Source: Talpa occidentalis (taxonomy: Eukaryota; Chordata; Mammalia; Eulipotyphla; Talpidae). From it: a stretch of 64,000 bases of DNA. Position numbers and translations under genes: made by a program. Location of the stretch: NCBI RefSeq assembly GCF_014898055.3, contig NW_023604295.1, forward strand, positions 72,132,301-72,196,300, given 5' to 3'. Of this stretch, positions 34,765 to 46,379 are shown one piece after another (the stretch's first letter is position 1; each line of letters opens with the position of its first letter). The notes beneath the pieces are model-generated. The model searched no databases. It was not told where the DNA came from and saw only the letters and a program-made list of their open reading frames with translations.

Positions 34765-36415
34765 TGAACGAACCTTTCTTAATTGTCATTTTATTCTCTA
34801 TTTTTTATTTTGTTATTGTTCACATATAATTTTAGAAACTATTTCTTAAAGTAGAGCTTTCCCAAAGTTAAACCATTATTCTTATACAAATATAAGATAT
34901 ATATCAAATATTTTAACTCATTAATTGATGAAGAGATTGGTAATAGTTAAAATCAATAAGGTAAAGATTTAAATTACAGACATTCATACCTTCTACCAGT
35001 TAAAATTAACTTGTATCAGCATGAATAAGAACTATTTTGATGCTGAGAACAAGAAAGAATGTACTGTTTTTTAGTTTCCACAAGTTAACTTCTCTAGAAG
35101 TTAAATAATTATAGAAGTTATAGAAGTTATCTAGAATTATAGAATTGTTTGGTCAAAGACATTCAAATATACATACTCTACAGGATGAGAAAAATCCCAC
35201 AGACTACTGGGGAGCACCCAACATTCCATTGAAAGAAAATTAAGTAATCTTTTCTGCTGATATCTAAGACTTTCACAATTTAAATATTTTTATATTCAAA
35301 ATAATGTTCCTCAGTTAGCCCTAAGTAATATTAAACTTAGGTATAATATTAATCCTGTTTGTTTACACTTATAATCTCAAATATTTATTTTGAGAGGAAA
35401 AACAAGTGAAAGGAGACAAAATAAAATATAAACAGAATGTGGGCAAAAAAAAAAAAGCAGAAACAAAGTTAGTGAATGTGCGTGGGTTGGGAAGAGTCCC
35501 TCGGGGGCTCTGTCGTTACCCATCAGCCATCAGCACGAGTTGCAGCCTACAACACCTGGCATCATTAGTCTCACATAAGAAAATTCGATAGAATATGCAG
35601 GGTATAAGAACTCTGTCTGGGTAGTGGTGTGGATCCTTTCACAAACTGCAGTTCCGTTCATGAACTTCTATTGTGAACAAACTTTGAGTAAGCTGCCTTG
35701 ATAAATGTTTAGTGTGATTAATGTATGTGCCTATTTGGCTCAACGGAGTCAAATTAACTTCTTAAGTCTGAGAGAATTCACTCATTCCTACAGTCACACA
35801 TTAGGATAGTTCACTATAGTGGAAAAAATGATGGACTACAAGGTCATGTTTTACTTTTCATTGTAAACTAGGAAATGGACATAGCTCTATCACATTAGTT
35901 AGTTGTATCTGCTATATCTCCTATTCCTAGGAAAATAGGTTCTAGATAAGACCCTAGTTGTGGGAGGTAGAGGATACTTTCCAATACACTATATTTAGTA
36001 ACTAGTAACTTTAGCAAATGAAGTGAAGAACTAGGAAAGGACGTGTGATTGATCTCTGGTAAACCTGAAGGAATAGCCGCTTGACCTGGGGCAAGGCAAG
36101 ATGCATGTCACACCCATTCTTGTTCTACTAAGGTCAATAGATGCAATCCAAGCAAAACCCTGATGATTAAAAATATCCTCTAATGTGTTTTTAAATTCAA
36201 CTATGACTTTAAGTACATTGATTCTGTTTGAAACATTGTTTTCCCCTCTCTGCTAGTTGTATTTCTGCCTATACCTATTCACTGTTTCTCTTATTTCAGT
36301 AACTGTAGTTATGACTCTTACCTTAAACTCCTGATCAGGCAAGTTATAAAGTTCTGCTGGATATTGATTTTTTCAGGGTTTTTTTTGCTTGCTTTATTAT
36401 TTATGCTATGTTCCT

Positions 36416-36450
36416 GTGTTTTTTCACTTTTAGTTTTTTCACTTTTAGTT
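36416..36450. repeat. Short tandem duplication
   Basis: The unit ttttttcacttttag appears twice in a row. Confidence 0.85.
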
Positions 36451-36551
36451 TTATAAATTCAAATAAAGAGATTTCTTGCCTTGAAAAAATATACTAATAA
36501 CAATATCAATTCCATACTGAGGCATCAGATATACTCAATCTCCTCAGATAT

Positions 36552-36586
36552 ACTTGCCCAACCCCCCAAAGGGGGGTTGGGCAAGT
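36552..36586. repeat. Perfect inverted repeat, 16-bp arms, 3-nt loop
   Basis: Left arm acttgcccaacccccc (36552-36567), loop aaa, right arm ggggggttgggcaagt (36571-36586). All 16 pairs match, and 11 of them are G:C. It lies in AT-rich unique DNA, not in a recognised repeat. Confidence 0.97.
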
Positions 36587-36699
36587 TGGTTATAGGAATT
36601 TGAATTCAAGTACAAAATCCCATACTATTATATTCGTCATAAATATAATTCATCTCTTTAAGATTACATACAGAAGTCAGATAGTATCTTGAAATTCTT

Positions 36700-36966
36700 T
36701 TTTTCAAGATTTATTTATTCATGCATACAAGAACTGGGGTACAGGCCAGAGGTGCAGGGGGCTGAGAAGATTCACCAGAGACAGAGAGGGGAGCAGAAAA
36801 GGCAGACTGACTGAAATACACTGCTGAGGGGAGCAGCTGGCAAGACAGGAGAGGTCTGCAGCACCATGTAGTGAGCAACCTGGCCGGGGATCAAACTCGT
36901 GCTGCAGAGACTGTATGCTGCTTCACAGTGCTGTGCTTAACCCCTTGTGCCACCACGGAGGCCCGT
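36700..36966 (-). mobile_element. tRNA-derived SINE, group B
   Basis: 15-bp perfect TSD tatcttgaaattctt at 36685-36699 and 36967-36981. Full-length. Confidence 0.96.
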
Positions 36967-37055
36967 TATCTTGAAATTCTTGGTAAAATAAATAATATAA
37001 ACTGATGCTATATAATAAAGTAAATAATATAACATGAAACATAAGAATACTGACA

Positions 37056-37341
37056 GGGGCCTCCCTGGTGGCGCAGCGGGTTGAGCGCAGCGCGTTGAGC
37101 GCAGCGCTATGAAGCTGTCCTCAGCCTCTGCCTGTGGTTGATCCCTGTCAGCCGGCAAGAATCCCACATGGAGCAGCAGACCTCTCCTGTCTCTTCCGCT
37201 GTTCCCCTCAGCAGTGTTTCCGGTCCTTCTGCCTGTTCTGCTCCCCACTCTGTCTCTGGTGAATCCTCTCACCGGCCGGCACCTCTGGCCTGTACCCCAG
37301 CTCTTGTATAAAAATAAATACATCTTAATTTTTTTAAAAAG
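37056..37341 (+). mobile_element. tRNA-derived SINE, group C
   Basis: TSD gaatactgaca (37045-37055) and gaattctgaca (37342-37352). The head has a 14-bp tandem duplication, gttgagcgcagcgc twice (37080-37107), which lengthens the A-box region. Confidence 0.96.
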
Positions 37342-37352
37342 GAATTCTGACA

Positions 37353-40300
37353 CATCTTTTTTTGAGAATTTAAATATTGTGATTGAAAAATGCTGCAGAA
37401 CTGAGGCCCTTAAATATAAGGGATAACCTGAATTTGTTTAACCTTTCCAGTATTTCTATAGAATATTTGCAATGGTTTATTTCCATATAAAAACAGAAAG
37501 TATGGTATTTTATTACTTTCTTATGTATTCAGAAATATTTCACTGAATTTACATTCTGGTCTCAAAAGTTGCAAAGAAATATTGTGAAAACATGTCAAAT
37601 TTAAAATTTGGATGAATTCAATCTAACAATGCAATAAATCTATTTTCTGCCTGGTTTGTGAACACCTGTTAGTACTAAAACAAACCAGGCTGGACGAAGG
37701 ACTAATGATTGTTCCTGTGGAACAAATGACATAGCAAGGGTGTTGAAAGAGTCAGCTTCAGTACAATGCGTGTGTGTTTAAACATTTAATATTCTTAAAG
37801 TTACATAAACTTCTCAGAATTGTTTCTAAGTTGAAAACTAATATTCATATTACCTCAACATTTTGATTAAGATAAATACATTTAGTTATATTTATTTATG
37901 GCTTTATTTTAAAATATTCTGTTACAATGAAGTCAGAGCAAAAGTGCCATATAACATTTTGGAGATACACATTTCATTTTTGGAATAACAAATTTGCTGA
38001 GTGAATGATACAATTGCATGCTGTATTTCCTTTTCTCTTTTCTGTTATTTTCTCTTACTCCTGTTGTGGCAAATAGTTTTCATAGGCAACCCCTGGAGTG
38101 GGTTACTTAAATTATTGATATGTGTTAAGTGGTTTTATTGAGTAATAATGTTTTTCCATTAACATGTCTCAGCATGGAAAAACTGTCTGTTAAGGACAAA
38201 TGTTAGTGTTTATAAATTATAATAAAACATATCTTAGAGGGTAAAGTCTGAAAATGAATTCTTTTTATCCCATATCAATCATATCCCACCCACCCCCAAT
38301 CTGTCAAAAAATATGCAATCCATTTCCAAATACAGAAAATAGAAAACCCAGGTTATTTATAAACCAAAGGAGGTAAATGCCAGTGAAATGCGTCTGCTAA
38401 GTATTTGGATGGTGTTTGAACCAGGTATTTGCATGGAAAGTTGCTGGCTTGCTAATATCTAGGTAGTTGTATTTAATTGAAAAGAAAATTTGAGTGTCCA
38501 AGCTCTAAAAGCAAAACACATTTTGTGCCGTGAACATGAATGCCCACCATTTTTTTTTCTCATATGCTCTCACAATATTTCTCTGTTTCTCTTTTAAATT
38601 AAGAAAAATTTTATTTAAAGGAATGTATACTTTGCACTAAATGATTATCTTTCGTTGGAGTAAACCTAGTGCTTCCTTGCTAGAAATTGTATTTCACTTT
38701 GCATATAATTTGAAAATTGAAATCCCAAATAAAATAGTTGGAAGATAGTAAATGTTCATGTGAATACTCTAGCACACACATACACACACACAACAACAAA
38801 CACATTAGGGGAGCGAGTTTAAGTAGCTTTGTCAAGGACCTTTTTGTAAGGTTACTTTGACTAAGAAATATGAACAGATGATTTTCAAAGGCTCTCACAG
38901 TGAATTGTGTTTTAATTTGAGAATTTGGAGCTATTGAAAATTAAAAAGGAATTTCAGTGACTGGCATCATTACAATACAAAATATCCATGAGCTTTCAAT
39001 CAAGAATACTAACAAATAGTAAGAAATGGCATAGCACATTAAAGAACTAAGTCTTTTAATATGTCATAATACTAATGTCACTTATTTATTTCACCTCATA
39101 ATGTAAAGTTTGGTATTTATTTCATCCAACATTTTTCTTGTGAAAATCAGTTTCATGTCCATGCCAATGTTTATTTTTTCCCAATAAAGTTGATTTAGCA
39201 GTAATGGTATGAAAATATAGGAAACTTAAATTACCAATAAGGTACTATGATTTGAACCAGCTTGTGCCTGTGTGTGCTGAGTTTGTGTAAAATCAGAAAT
39301 CTAGTTTTAGTTCCCTGTACTACTCTATAAAATTAAACTTCCTATTAAAGATATAACGGCTACTGAAAAGGTTTTTAATTAGAACATTTAAAACTATATT
39401 CCCAGCATTTGACATTGGGGCTTCAACACTAACCCTACAGTTAATGTATTTAATTAGCTATTTTATATAAAGCTTATTAAAATTTTAGGCTTTTAATATA
39501 ATCTGTGTTCCATTTTACTCTTGGCATCCAATAACCTATTCAGAATGATGAATTAAATGATGATAAAATAGTTTGCATTGAGTCTGTAACTGTTGACCTT
39601 TTAGCAATGGTTTCTAAATAGAACCATGTATCAGAGTGGCCAATTATTTGATAAGGAAGCACTCTCTTGGTTTTTAGTCAATAACCTTCTTCTAACTATA
39701 ATACTTTTAAAATGTCTAGACTGACACTTGGGATACATATATTATACTAATAACTTTATACTTCTCCACCACCTTGTTTTCAAAAAAGCAAATGCTATTT
39801 TATGAGCTTGGCTGTTGATGTGTTACATATTTGGTAAAAATGAGTTTTGAGTGGTTGTTACATTATGGTATAAAAGATAAAGATATATCTGTTAGGTTTA
39901 ATAAAAGATGATATATTATTGTGAAGTTTTAAAAAAAAGCATATTTTCTGAGTGCCAAGAAGAAAATTGGAAATTAATCTTATTATTGTTTGCACATACC
40001 TGAAAAATGTGAAAGAAATCACTCCCTCCTGTGAAAAGATTGAATATGGTTTTATTATTGCTTATTTTTATTAAAATTATTAAAATTATTGTGCTAATAT
40101 TTCAGAAATGAAGCAAAAAGTTAATCATAGATGTTTGAAATATATTATTCTAAATGTGAAGTTATATAAATACATACATAAAATAAAATAATAAACCAAA
40201 ATTATTTACTAATGTAAAAGGGTTTCTGAAAATATGATCTTAACAATTATCAACAACACTTGCTTTACTTTTGGTGATATTACCACCTTTTTTAGTGGTT

Positions 40301-40580
40301 ATACATTTTTCTAGTTTGTTAAATTTCTGATAATATTGGGTACATGAGGATGAGAATTGACATGTTAATAAACAAATGACATGTTAATAAACAAAATAAA
40401 TGCTACAACTATTTCTCTTTGGATTGTTAATCTCAATTAGAGTGATAGTCATATTTAAAGAACTCGAAAATGAGCACTGATTATTTATAAAATTCAAAGT
40501 TCTACTTTTGTAACTATTCAGAATTTTCTATAATTCTGGGAACTATCCAGTTTCAAGGATGTTGGCTTTTGCACCACTGT
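37353..40580. other. 3.2 kb of unique, AT-rich DNA
   Basis: No transposon recognised. Holds an 11-bp-arm hairpin (37649-37690), enhancer-like AT-rich patches (about 38340-38540 and 39400-39620), a 19-bp tandem duplication (40359-40396) and a repeated ttattaaaa motif at about 40066-40091. No exon recognised. Confidence 0.5.
40359..40396. repeat. 19-bp tandem duplication
   Basis: gacatgttaataaacaaat followed at once by gacatgttaataaacaaaa; 18 of 19 bases match, so it is recent or constrained. Confidence 0.93.
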
Positions 40581-40958
40581 TCATATCTACTCATCTATTG
40601 ATGCTTAGGTCAAAATGAATCTTTTTCTACGACATCAACAATTTTTAAATTGACAAGAAACTTAAGAAAGTGTATTTTAAAGATCCTCTTTTCATGTCTT
40701 TCAAATGCAGAACCAGTGGAAATGCTGGGTCCTATGGTAGTTTTATTTTGAATTTTCTGACGTACCTCCATACTGTTTTTCATAGTAGCTTGAATCAATC
40801 CCTGTATCAGCCCACAAGGGTTCCATGTTCTGTCTCCCCACTAGCATATGTTATCTCTTTTCTTTACCATATATGGGTTGATATCTACTTGTGATTTTGA
40901 TTTGCATTTGGTGATGCTAAGTAGCTTCTCATTTTCTTACATTGTTATCCTTTATCTT

Positions 40959-41234
40959 TTTTTAAAGATTTAGTTATTTATGGATACAAGAACTGGGGTA
41001 CAGGCCAGATGTCCAGGTTGGGGGGGAGGGTGTAGTTGAGAGGGTTCACTAGAAACAGTGTGAGGAACAGAATAGGCATATTGACTGAAATTCACTGCTG
41101 AGGGAAGCGGTGAGTCAGGAGAGGTCTTCTGTGCCATGTGGGTAGCTCCCTGGCCGGGAATCAAACTCATGCTGCAGTGGCAGCAGATAGCTTCATAGGT
41201 TGTTTCTTAAACCCTTGTGCTACCAGGGATGTCC
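40959..41234 (-). mobile_element. tRNA-derived SINE, group B, in ancient L1
   Basis: TSD tatcctttatctt at 40946-40958 and 41235-41247, perfect 13 bp. Contains a G-run (about 41019-41029) from local slippage. Confidence 0.96.
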
Positions 41235-41775
41235 TATCCTTTATCTTCTTGGATAATACATAATTTATTTGTTTTTTTTGTGTTTTGTTTTTGTCTAAGT
41301 TCCTTGCATCTTTTGGACATGAACCAGATATGTAGCATGCAAATAATTTCTCCCTTTTCATTTGCTGATGATTTCTTTTGTTTTGCTGTAACATTTTCAT
41401 TTATGTAGTCCCAGTTTTTTTTTTTTTATTTTGTTGCATGTGCTTTCAACATCATATACAAATATCATTACCAAGACATATATCCAGAAGTGTTTTCTGT
41501 ATGTTTCCTTCAAAGACAGAGTGATTTCGGTTCTACATCTAATTTAAGTCATTGATTCATTTTAAGTTAATATTGTGATTGGTATAAGGGAGAGTGTGGG
41601 TTTACTCCTTTCCATGTGGAATATTCAATTGTCCCAAAACTGTTTATTGAAGAGATTCTTTTCCCCATTTAGTATTTTTGATTTGCCTGTCAAATATTAC
41701 TTGACTGTCTACCCAGTTTCTGGCTCTTAATTATGTTCCATTGGCCTATGTCTGTTTTTCTGTCAGTATTATGCT

Positions 41776-42046
41776 TTTTTTTTAAGATTTATTTATTTAT
41801 ACAGGAACTGGAGTACAATCCAGAGGTGCAGGAGGGTGAGAGATCTCACCAGAGACAGAGTGGGGAGTGGAACAGGCAGAAGGACTGAAAACACTGCTGA
41901 GGGAACAGCGGGAGAGACAGGAGAGGGCGGTCTGCTACACCATGTGGGATTCTTGCCTGCCATCTGGCCAGCATCAAATCCCTGCTACAGAGGCTACAGA
42001 CAGCTTCACAGTGTTGCGCTCAACCCTCTGCCCCACTGGGGAGGTC
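41776..42046 (-). mobile_element. tRNA-derived SINE, group C, in ancient L1
   Basis: Perfect 13-bp TSD tcagtattatgct at 41763-41775 and 42047-42059. Confidence 0.96.
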
Positions 42047-42064
42047 TCAGTATTATGCTGTTTT

Positions 42065-42335
42065 TGTTTTTTTTTTTTAAAGATTTGTTTATTTATTTAT
42101 ACAAGCACTGGGGACAGTAGAAGTGTGGGAGGGTGAGAGAATTCACCAGAGCCAGAGTGGGAGCAGAACAGGCAGATGGAGCGAAGACATTGCTGAGGGG
42201 AGCAGCGGTTGTGGCAGGAGAGGTCTGCCCGCCATGTGGGACCCTCGCTGGTGGTCGGGGATCGAACTGGCACTGCAGAGGCTGTGGGCAGCTTCACAGT
42301 CCAGCACACAACCGCTGTGCCACCAGGAGAGACCC
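42065..42335 (-). mobile_element. tRNA-derived SINE, group A, landed in the neighbour's TSD
   Basis: TSD tattatgctgtttt (42051-42064) and tattatcctgtttt (42336-42349). Its target overlaps the right TSD of the group-C copy before it, so it came second. Confidence 0.96.
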
Positions 42336-43305
42336 TATTATCCTGTTTTGATTGCTAAATCTTTGCAGTAGAATTTGAGATCAGGATGTGCGATGTATCC
42401 AGCTTAGTTCTTCTTAAAGATTGCTTTGGTCATTTGTGATATTTTGTGATCCCATACACATTTTAAGTAATACAAATTTACAGTGCTATGCTGAATAGGA
42501 ATGGTGTGAGTAGGATTTGTCTCATTCCAGAGTAGAAAAAAAAATTTCAAATGTTCATCACCGAGTATCATGGTAACTGTGGGCTTGTCATATATGACCT
42601 TTATTATGTTAAAGTATGTTCCTTATACACCTAATTGTTGAGAGTTTTTATCATGAATGTTGAGTTTTGACAGATGAATTTGCTTCATCTATTCAGATAA
42701 TCATATGATTTTTAGCTTTCATCTGTTAATGTAATGGATCACATTTATTGATCTGGGTTGATCCATCCTTGTGTGATAAGGGTGACTACCACTTGACAAT
42801 GGCATATGACCCTTTTAATAAGCTGCTTATTTAAGTTTACCAGAATTTTAATGGGATTTTTTACAACTATATTCATCAAGGATATTGGCCTATAATTATA
42901 TTTTCTTGTAGAATCCTCATCTGGTTTAGTTATCAGAATAATGCTACAGTCATAAAATAAGTTATGAATTGCTCCCCTCTACAGTGTTTTTGAAAGAATT
43001 TGTGAAGAATTGTGAGTAATTCCTCTTTAAATGCTTGGTAAAATTCATCTGTGAAGCTCTCTGTTCTTTTCTTTATTGGAAGGTTTTTGATTAGTAACTC
43101 ATTCTGACTCATTATGTTCTGTTCAGATTTTCTATTTCTTCTTGACCAAGTTTTTGTATTTTGCATATTTCTAGCACTTTATCCAGTTCTTCTAGCTGAT
43201 TGTAGAAGAAACTTCAGTTTTCTTGGTTATCTAGTTTGACCAGCATGTCTACTTACACTCTCAGGAAAAAACATGTACTAGGTTTCCATTAAAACAATTT
43301 TAAAG

Positions 43306-43569
43306 GGGCCTCCCTGGTGGTGCAGCAGGTTGAGTTCTGTGCTGTGAAGATGTCCGCAGCGTCTGCAGTGCAGGTTTGATTCCCTGCCTGCCAGGGAGAT
43401 ACCCATAAGGTGTGGCAGACCTCTCCTGTTTTGTCTGCTGCTCCCCTCAGCAATGCCTTCGGTCCGTCTACCTATTGTGCTCTCTGCTCTGTCTCTGGTG
43501 AATCCTCTCACTCTCCCATGCCTCTGACCTATACCCCAATTCTTGTATAAAAATAAATAAATCTTTAAA
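43306..43569 (+). mobile_element. tRNA-derived SINE, group C
   Basis: Perfect 15-bp TSD aaaacaattttaaag at 43291-43305 and 43570-43584. Full-length. Confidence 0.97.
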
Positions 43570-43584
43570 AAAACAATTTTAAAG

Positions 43585-44874
43585 ACAAAATAATATTTAA
43601 TATGGTATTGCATATCAAGATAAAACTAGCTAAATGAATTATAATTGAGCATAAACTATAATTCATGTCTATGTAAAATCAATGATGTATGTGCTAGTAT
43701 ACATACAATACCTATTATTAAATGAATAAATAAGGTGAAGAAGAGTGTGATAGTATGCAACTTCTTATATACTAAGGAGATTTGGGGTAAACATTCTTTG
43801 CCACTTGTGTTAATATAGAAACATCAAGAAATAAAGAGAAAAAGAGAAATAGTCATTGTTTTTGTGGATGTGTAGGCTATATGGGGTGGGAATGAAATAG
43901 ACTTTTATCTTGTAGGTATAGTAATAATTATATAATATGTAATATTTCATATGCATGTTAAATGTGTAAATATATGCATATATGCACATATGTATGATCT
44001 GCCACTCTCCTAGTCCCCACATGTATACAATGATTTTTTAATCTGTATAGATTTACTTTTATTTTTATTTTGTTTACTTTTATTTATTAATATACAAATC
44101 TCTGAAACTTGTTTTAAAATTTTACCTGAATTACATTAAAAAAAGTCATTTACTTTTTGTCTAAATAATTACCTCTAGTAAAGATATTATTTACATAGCC
44201 AATCCAGCAGTCTCTAGTTAGTTAAAAATTTAGTTTTGTTGTCTCCATTTTTTGATCCTTTGCCAGTGTTTTGACACTGGTTCCTAGTAATGAAACAATT
44301 GCCCAGGGCTTGAGACCTAGAGGTGTGTATCAGGTAGAACATGGACTGATTCCAGCAGCACCAGGGGAAAATCCATCTGCACAGTAGGAAGCATATACCA
44401 GGATATCTATATTTATACATTGTGAATCGTCTCATATTTTTCTCAGTGTTCAGTATGTTTTTCCACAGGTCATAAGCCAGTAAAGAATGCATTGGAGGTT
44501 GCTTTTTAAGATATTTTGAAACAAGGGCACATAGCCCTTGAAGAAAAATGTATTTCTACAATAAATTATAATCCTTTTCAATCATAAGAAATCAGCACAC
44601 TGTATTTTCACTCCAAAAAGGAAATTATATATATATATATATATTCATTAGATGTGAAATTTGTGAAAGGTGCCCCAAGTAATAATGTCCTATAATGTAA
44701 CCACAATGATGCATTGACACTAAGAGAATAGCAATGTCAAGTTCACATAGAAATGTCTCTTGAGCCATATACAATACTTGATAGCATTCTCAACCCATTA
44801 TATAATTCTTTTCTTTTATGGCATACTTTATATAAAAATACATTTTCTATTATAGTAGGTGCTCTTCAGTGATT
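43585..44874. other. Unique AT-rich DNA, no gene seen
   Basis: The minus-strand stretches at 43810-44022 and 44214-44492 are open but without motif. A short (AT)n run at 44629-44643. Confidence 0.45.
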
Positions 44875-45060
44875 GCTGTCATAATAATAATACCTAATAT
44901 AATGGGCTATTTTATAATCCACAAAACACTTCCATTCATATTATCTCATTTGTTCCTGTAGCGGTTAATCTCATTTTAAAGAAGGCAAAACTAAGTAAAG
45001 GAATGTCTGTTTCTTGTTGAAAACCACATAGCTAGAAAATATAGTTTGGAGCCAAGTTTA
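44875..45060 (+). repeat. MIR-type ancient SINE
   Basis: Typical MIR order: caaaacacttccattcatat, tatctcatttgttcctgt, taatctcattttaaagaagg, aaccacatagctagaaaa and ttggagccaagtttaga. Confidence 0.8.
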
Positions 45061-45090
45061 GATTTTGTGATAATTTTTGTTCTATTTTTC

Positions 45091-45303
45091 AAAAGATTTA
45101 TTTTATATATACATAAAAGACTTGGGGTGTAGGCCAGAGGTGTGGGGGGCGAGAGGATTCACCAGAGAGAGTGGGGAGCAGAACAGGCAGATCTACTAAA
45201 ATATACTGCTGAGGGGAGCAGCAGGCAAGACAGGAGAGGTCTGCTGTGCCATGTGTGTTAGCTTGATAGCTGAGACTTTCACCCCTGTGCCACCAGGGAA
45301 GCC
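45091..45303 (-). mobile_element. tRNA-derived SINE, group B, internal deletion
   Basis: About 60 bp shorter than its relatives: the B-box side is missing between gtgttagcttgatagc and tgagactttcacccc. TSD tttttgttctattttt-like on the left and cttttattctattctt on the right, imperfect. Confidence 0.93.
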
Positions 45304-45319
45304 CTTTTATTCTATTCTT

Positions 45320-45751
45320 TATATTTTCTTAGGTTTTTAAAAAATGGTATGTTCCAAATTGTTCAAAATCTCTCACCAAAGTACTAGATTTCTAGCAGTA
45401 TAGAGAAAAGAACCTACATCTCTGATAATTTAGCTGCCATATCTCTTAGCTCTAGAAAAGTATATTTTGCTGAGCCACCATATTACCAGTTACTGCTATT
45501 GACAAATTCCTGAACATAAAACCCAATTAATGCAAGAGAGATTGGGTAGTTTTTAGCTCATAAATCACTCACTAGAATCCATATTCTCTTAGCTGCTCTT
45601 CTATTGCTTGAACTCAGTTGAGTATTGAGACAGAAAAAATACATATCGGTAGGAAATAAAAATTAGAAAATTAAGAGAACACTCTAGGGTTTGAGATGAC
45701 AATTGAGATGAAAAATGAAAGATATGTCTTAAAGAACAAACTAAATATATT
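45320..45751. other. Unique DNA
   Basis: Nothing recognised. Confidence 0.5.
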
Positions 45752-45765
45752 AAAATCAAACAACA

Positions 45766-46081
45766 GGGCCTCCCCGGTGGCGCAGCGGTTGAGCGCTGGG
45801 TTGCGAAGCTGCCCGCGGCCTCTGCGGCGCCGGTTCGATCCCCGGTTGCTCCCCTGCCACCGGAGGAGGGTCCCACATGGCGCGCAGACCTGTCCTGCCG
45901 CCCGCTGCTCCCCTGAGCAGTGTACTTCGGTCCTTCTGCCTGCTCTGCTCCCTGCTCTGGCTCTGGTGAATTCTCTCACCCTCCTGTGCTTCTGACTATA
46001 CCCAGTGCATGTATAAACAAAACAAACAAATAAATAAATAAATAACATGCCTCTATAAAAACAAAACAAAACAAAACAAAA
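45766..46081 (+). mobile_element. tRNA-derived SINE, subgroup A2, best preserved
   Basis: TSD aaaatcaaacaaca at 45752-45765 and 46082-46095, perfect. Nearly every CpG is retained in the head (A box cgcagcggttgagcgctggg, B box ccggttcgatccccgg), so it is young. It has the A2 central insertion (ttgctcccctg after the B box) and the 3' extension acatgcctctata (46044-46056), then A-rich tail repeats. Confidence 0.97.
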
Positions 46082-46289
46082 AAAATCAAACAACATGAGT
46101 TTTCAAATTGTACTACCCACTTAGTATATAGCCCAATGAATTAAGCAAACAAACCAAAGGACATCTACACAAGTATATACTTGTGACATTGCATAAACCT
46201 GGAGATTAAAAGATCATAAAATAGAAGAGAAAATGAGCATGGGAGAGAAAGAAAAAGGAGAGATGGTTTCTAACTTAAGTTTTGTGTTA

Positions 46290-46342
46290 GTAATTTTTAA
46301 TTGTTTAAATTGTTTTAATTGTTTAATTGTTTTAATTGTTTT
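46290..46342. repeat. Degenerate TTTTAATTG repeat
   Basis: Several close copies of ttttaattg and ttaaattg in tandem. Confidence 0.85.
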
Positions 46343-46379
46343 CAAATTCTGTTTATTAAGTTAAGGTGTTTTACATCGT

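Larger units (their letters stand above)
34781..36684. other. Unique DNA, no gene seen
   Basis: Includes a segment at 35130-35200 that resembles one at 32990-33055, a T-rich stretch at 36160-36470 that could be a decayed LINE 5' region, a tandem duplication at 36416-36450 and the perfect hairpin at 36552-36586. Confidence 0.45.
40580..43245 (-). mobile_element. Ancient L1 ORF2, long decayed remnant
   Basis: Plus-strand landmarks in the order expected for reverse-complemented ORF2: ctactcatctattgatgctt (40588), aatgctgggtcctatggtag (about 40720), tgattttgatttgcatttgg (40892), aactgtttattgaagagatt (about 41639), attgctttggtcatttgtga (42420), tattggcctataattatatt (about 42884) and aattcatctgtgaagctctc (43043). 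The reverse transcriptase region is included. Many stops. Three SINEs have landed in it. Confidence 0.88.

Noticed and set aside
36937..37353. 138-codon minus-strand frame
   Set aside because: Spans parts of two SINE copies and the spacer between them; SINE-derived frames recur at other copies.
45780..45850. tRNA-like A and B boxes that could be called a tRNA gene
   Set aside because: Part of a 300-bp SINE with TSD and poly(A) tail; no complete cloverleaf with acceptor-stem pairing was apparent.
45671..46096. 141-codon minus-strand frame
   Set aside because: Antisense reading of the young A2 SINE; the same peptide pattern appears at other group-A copies.
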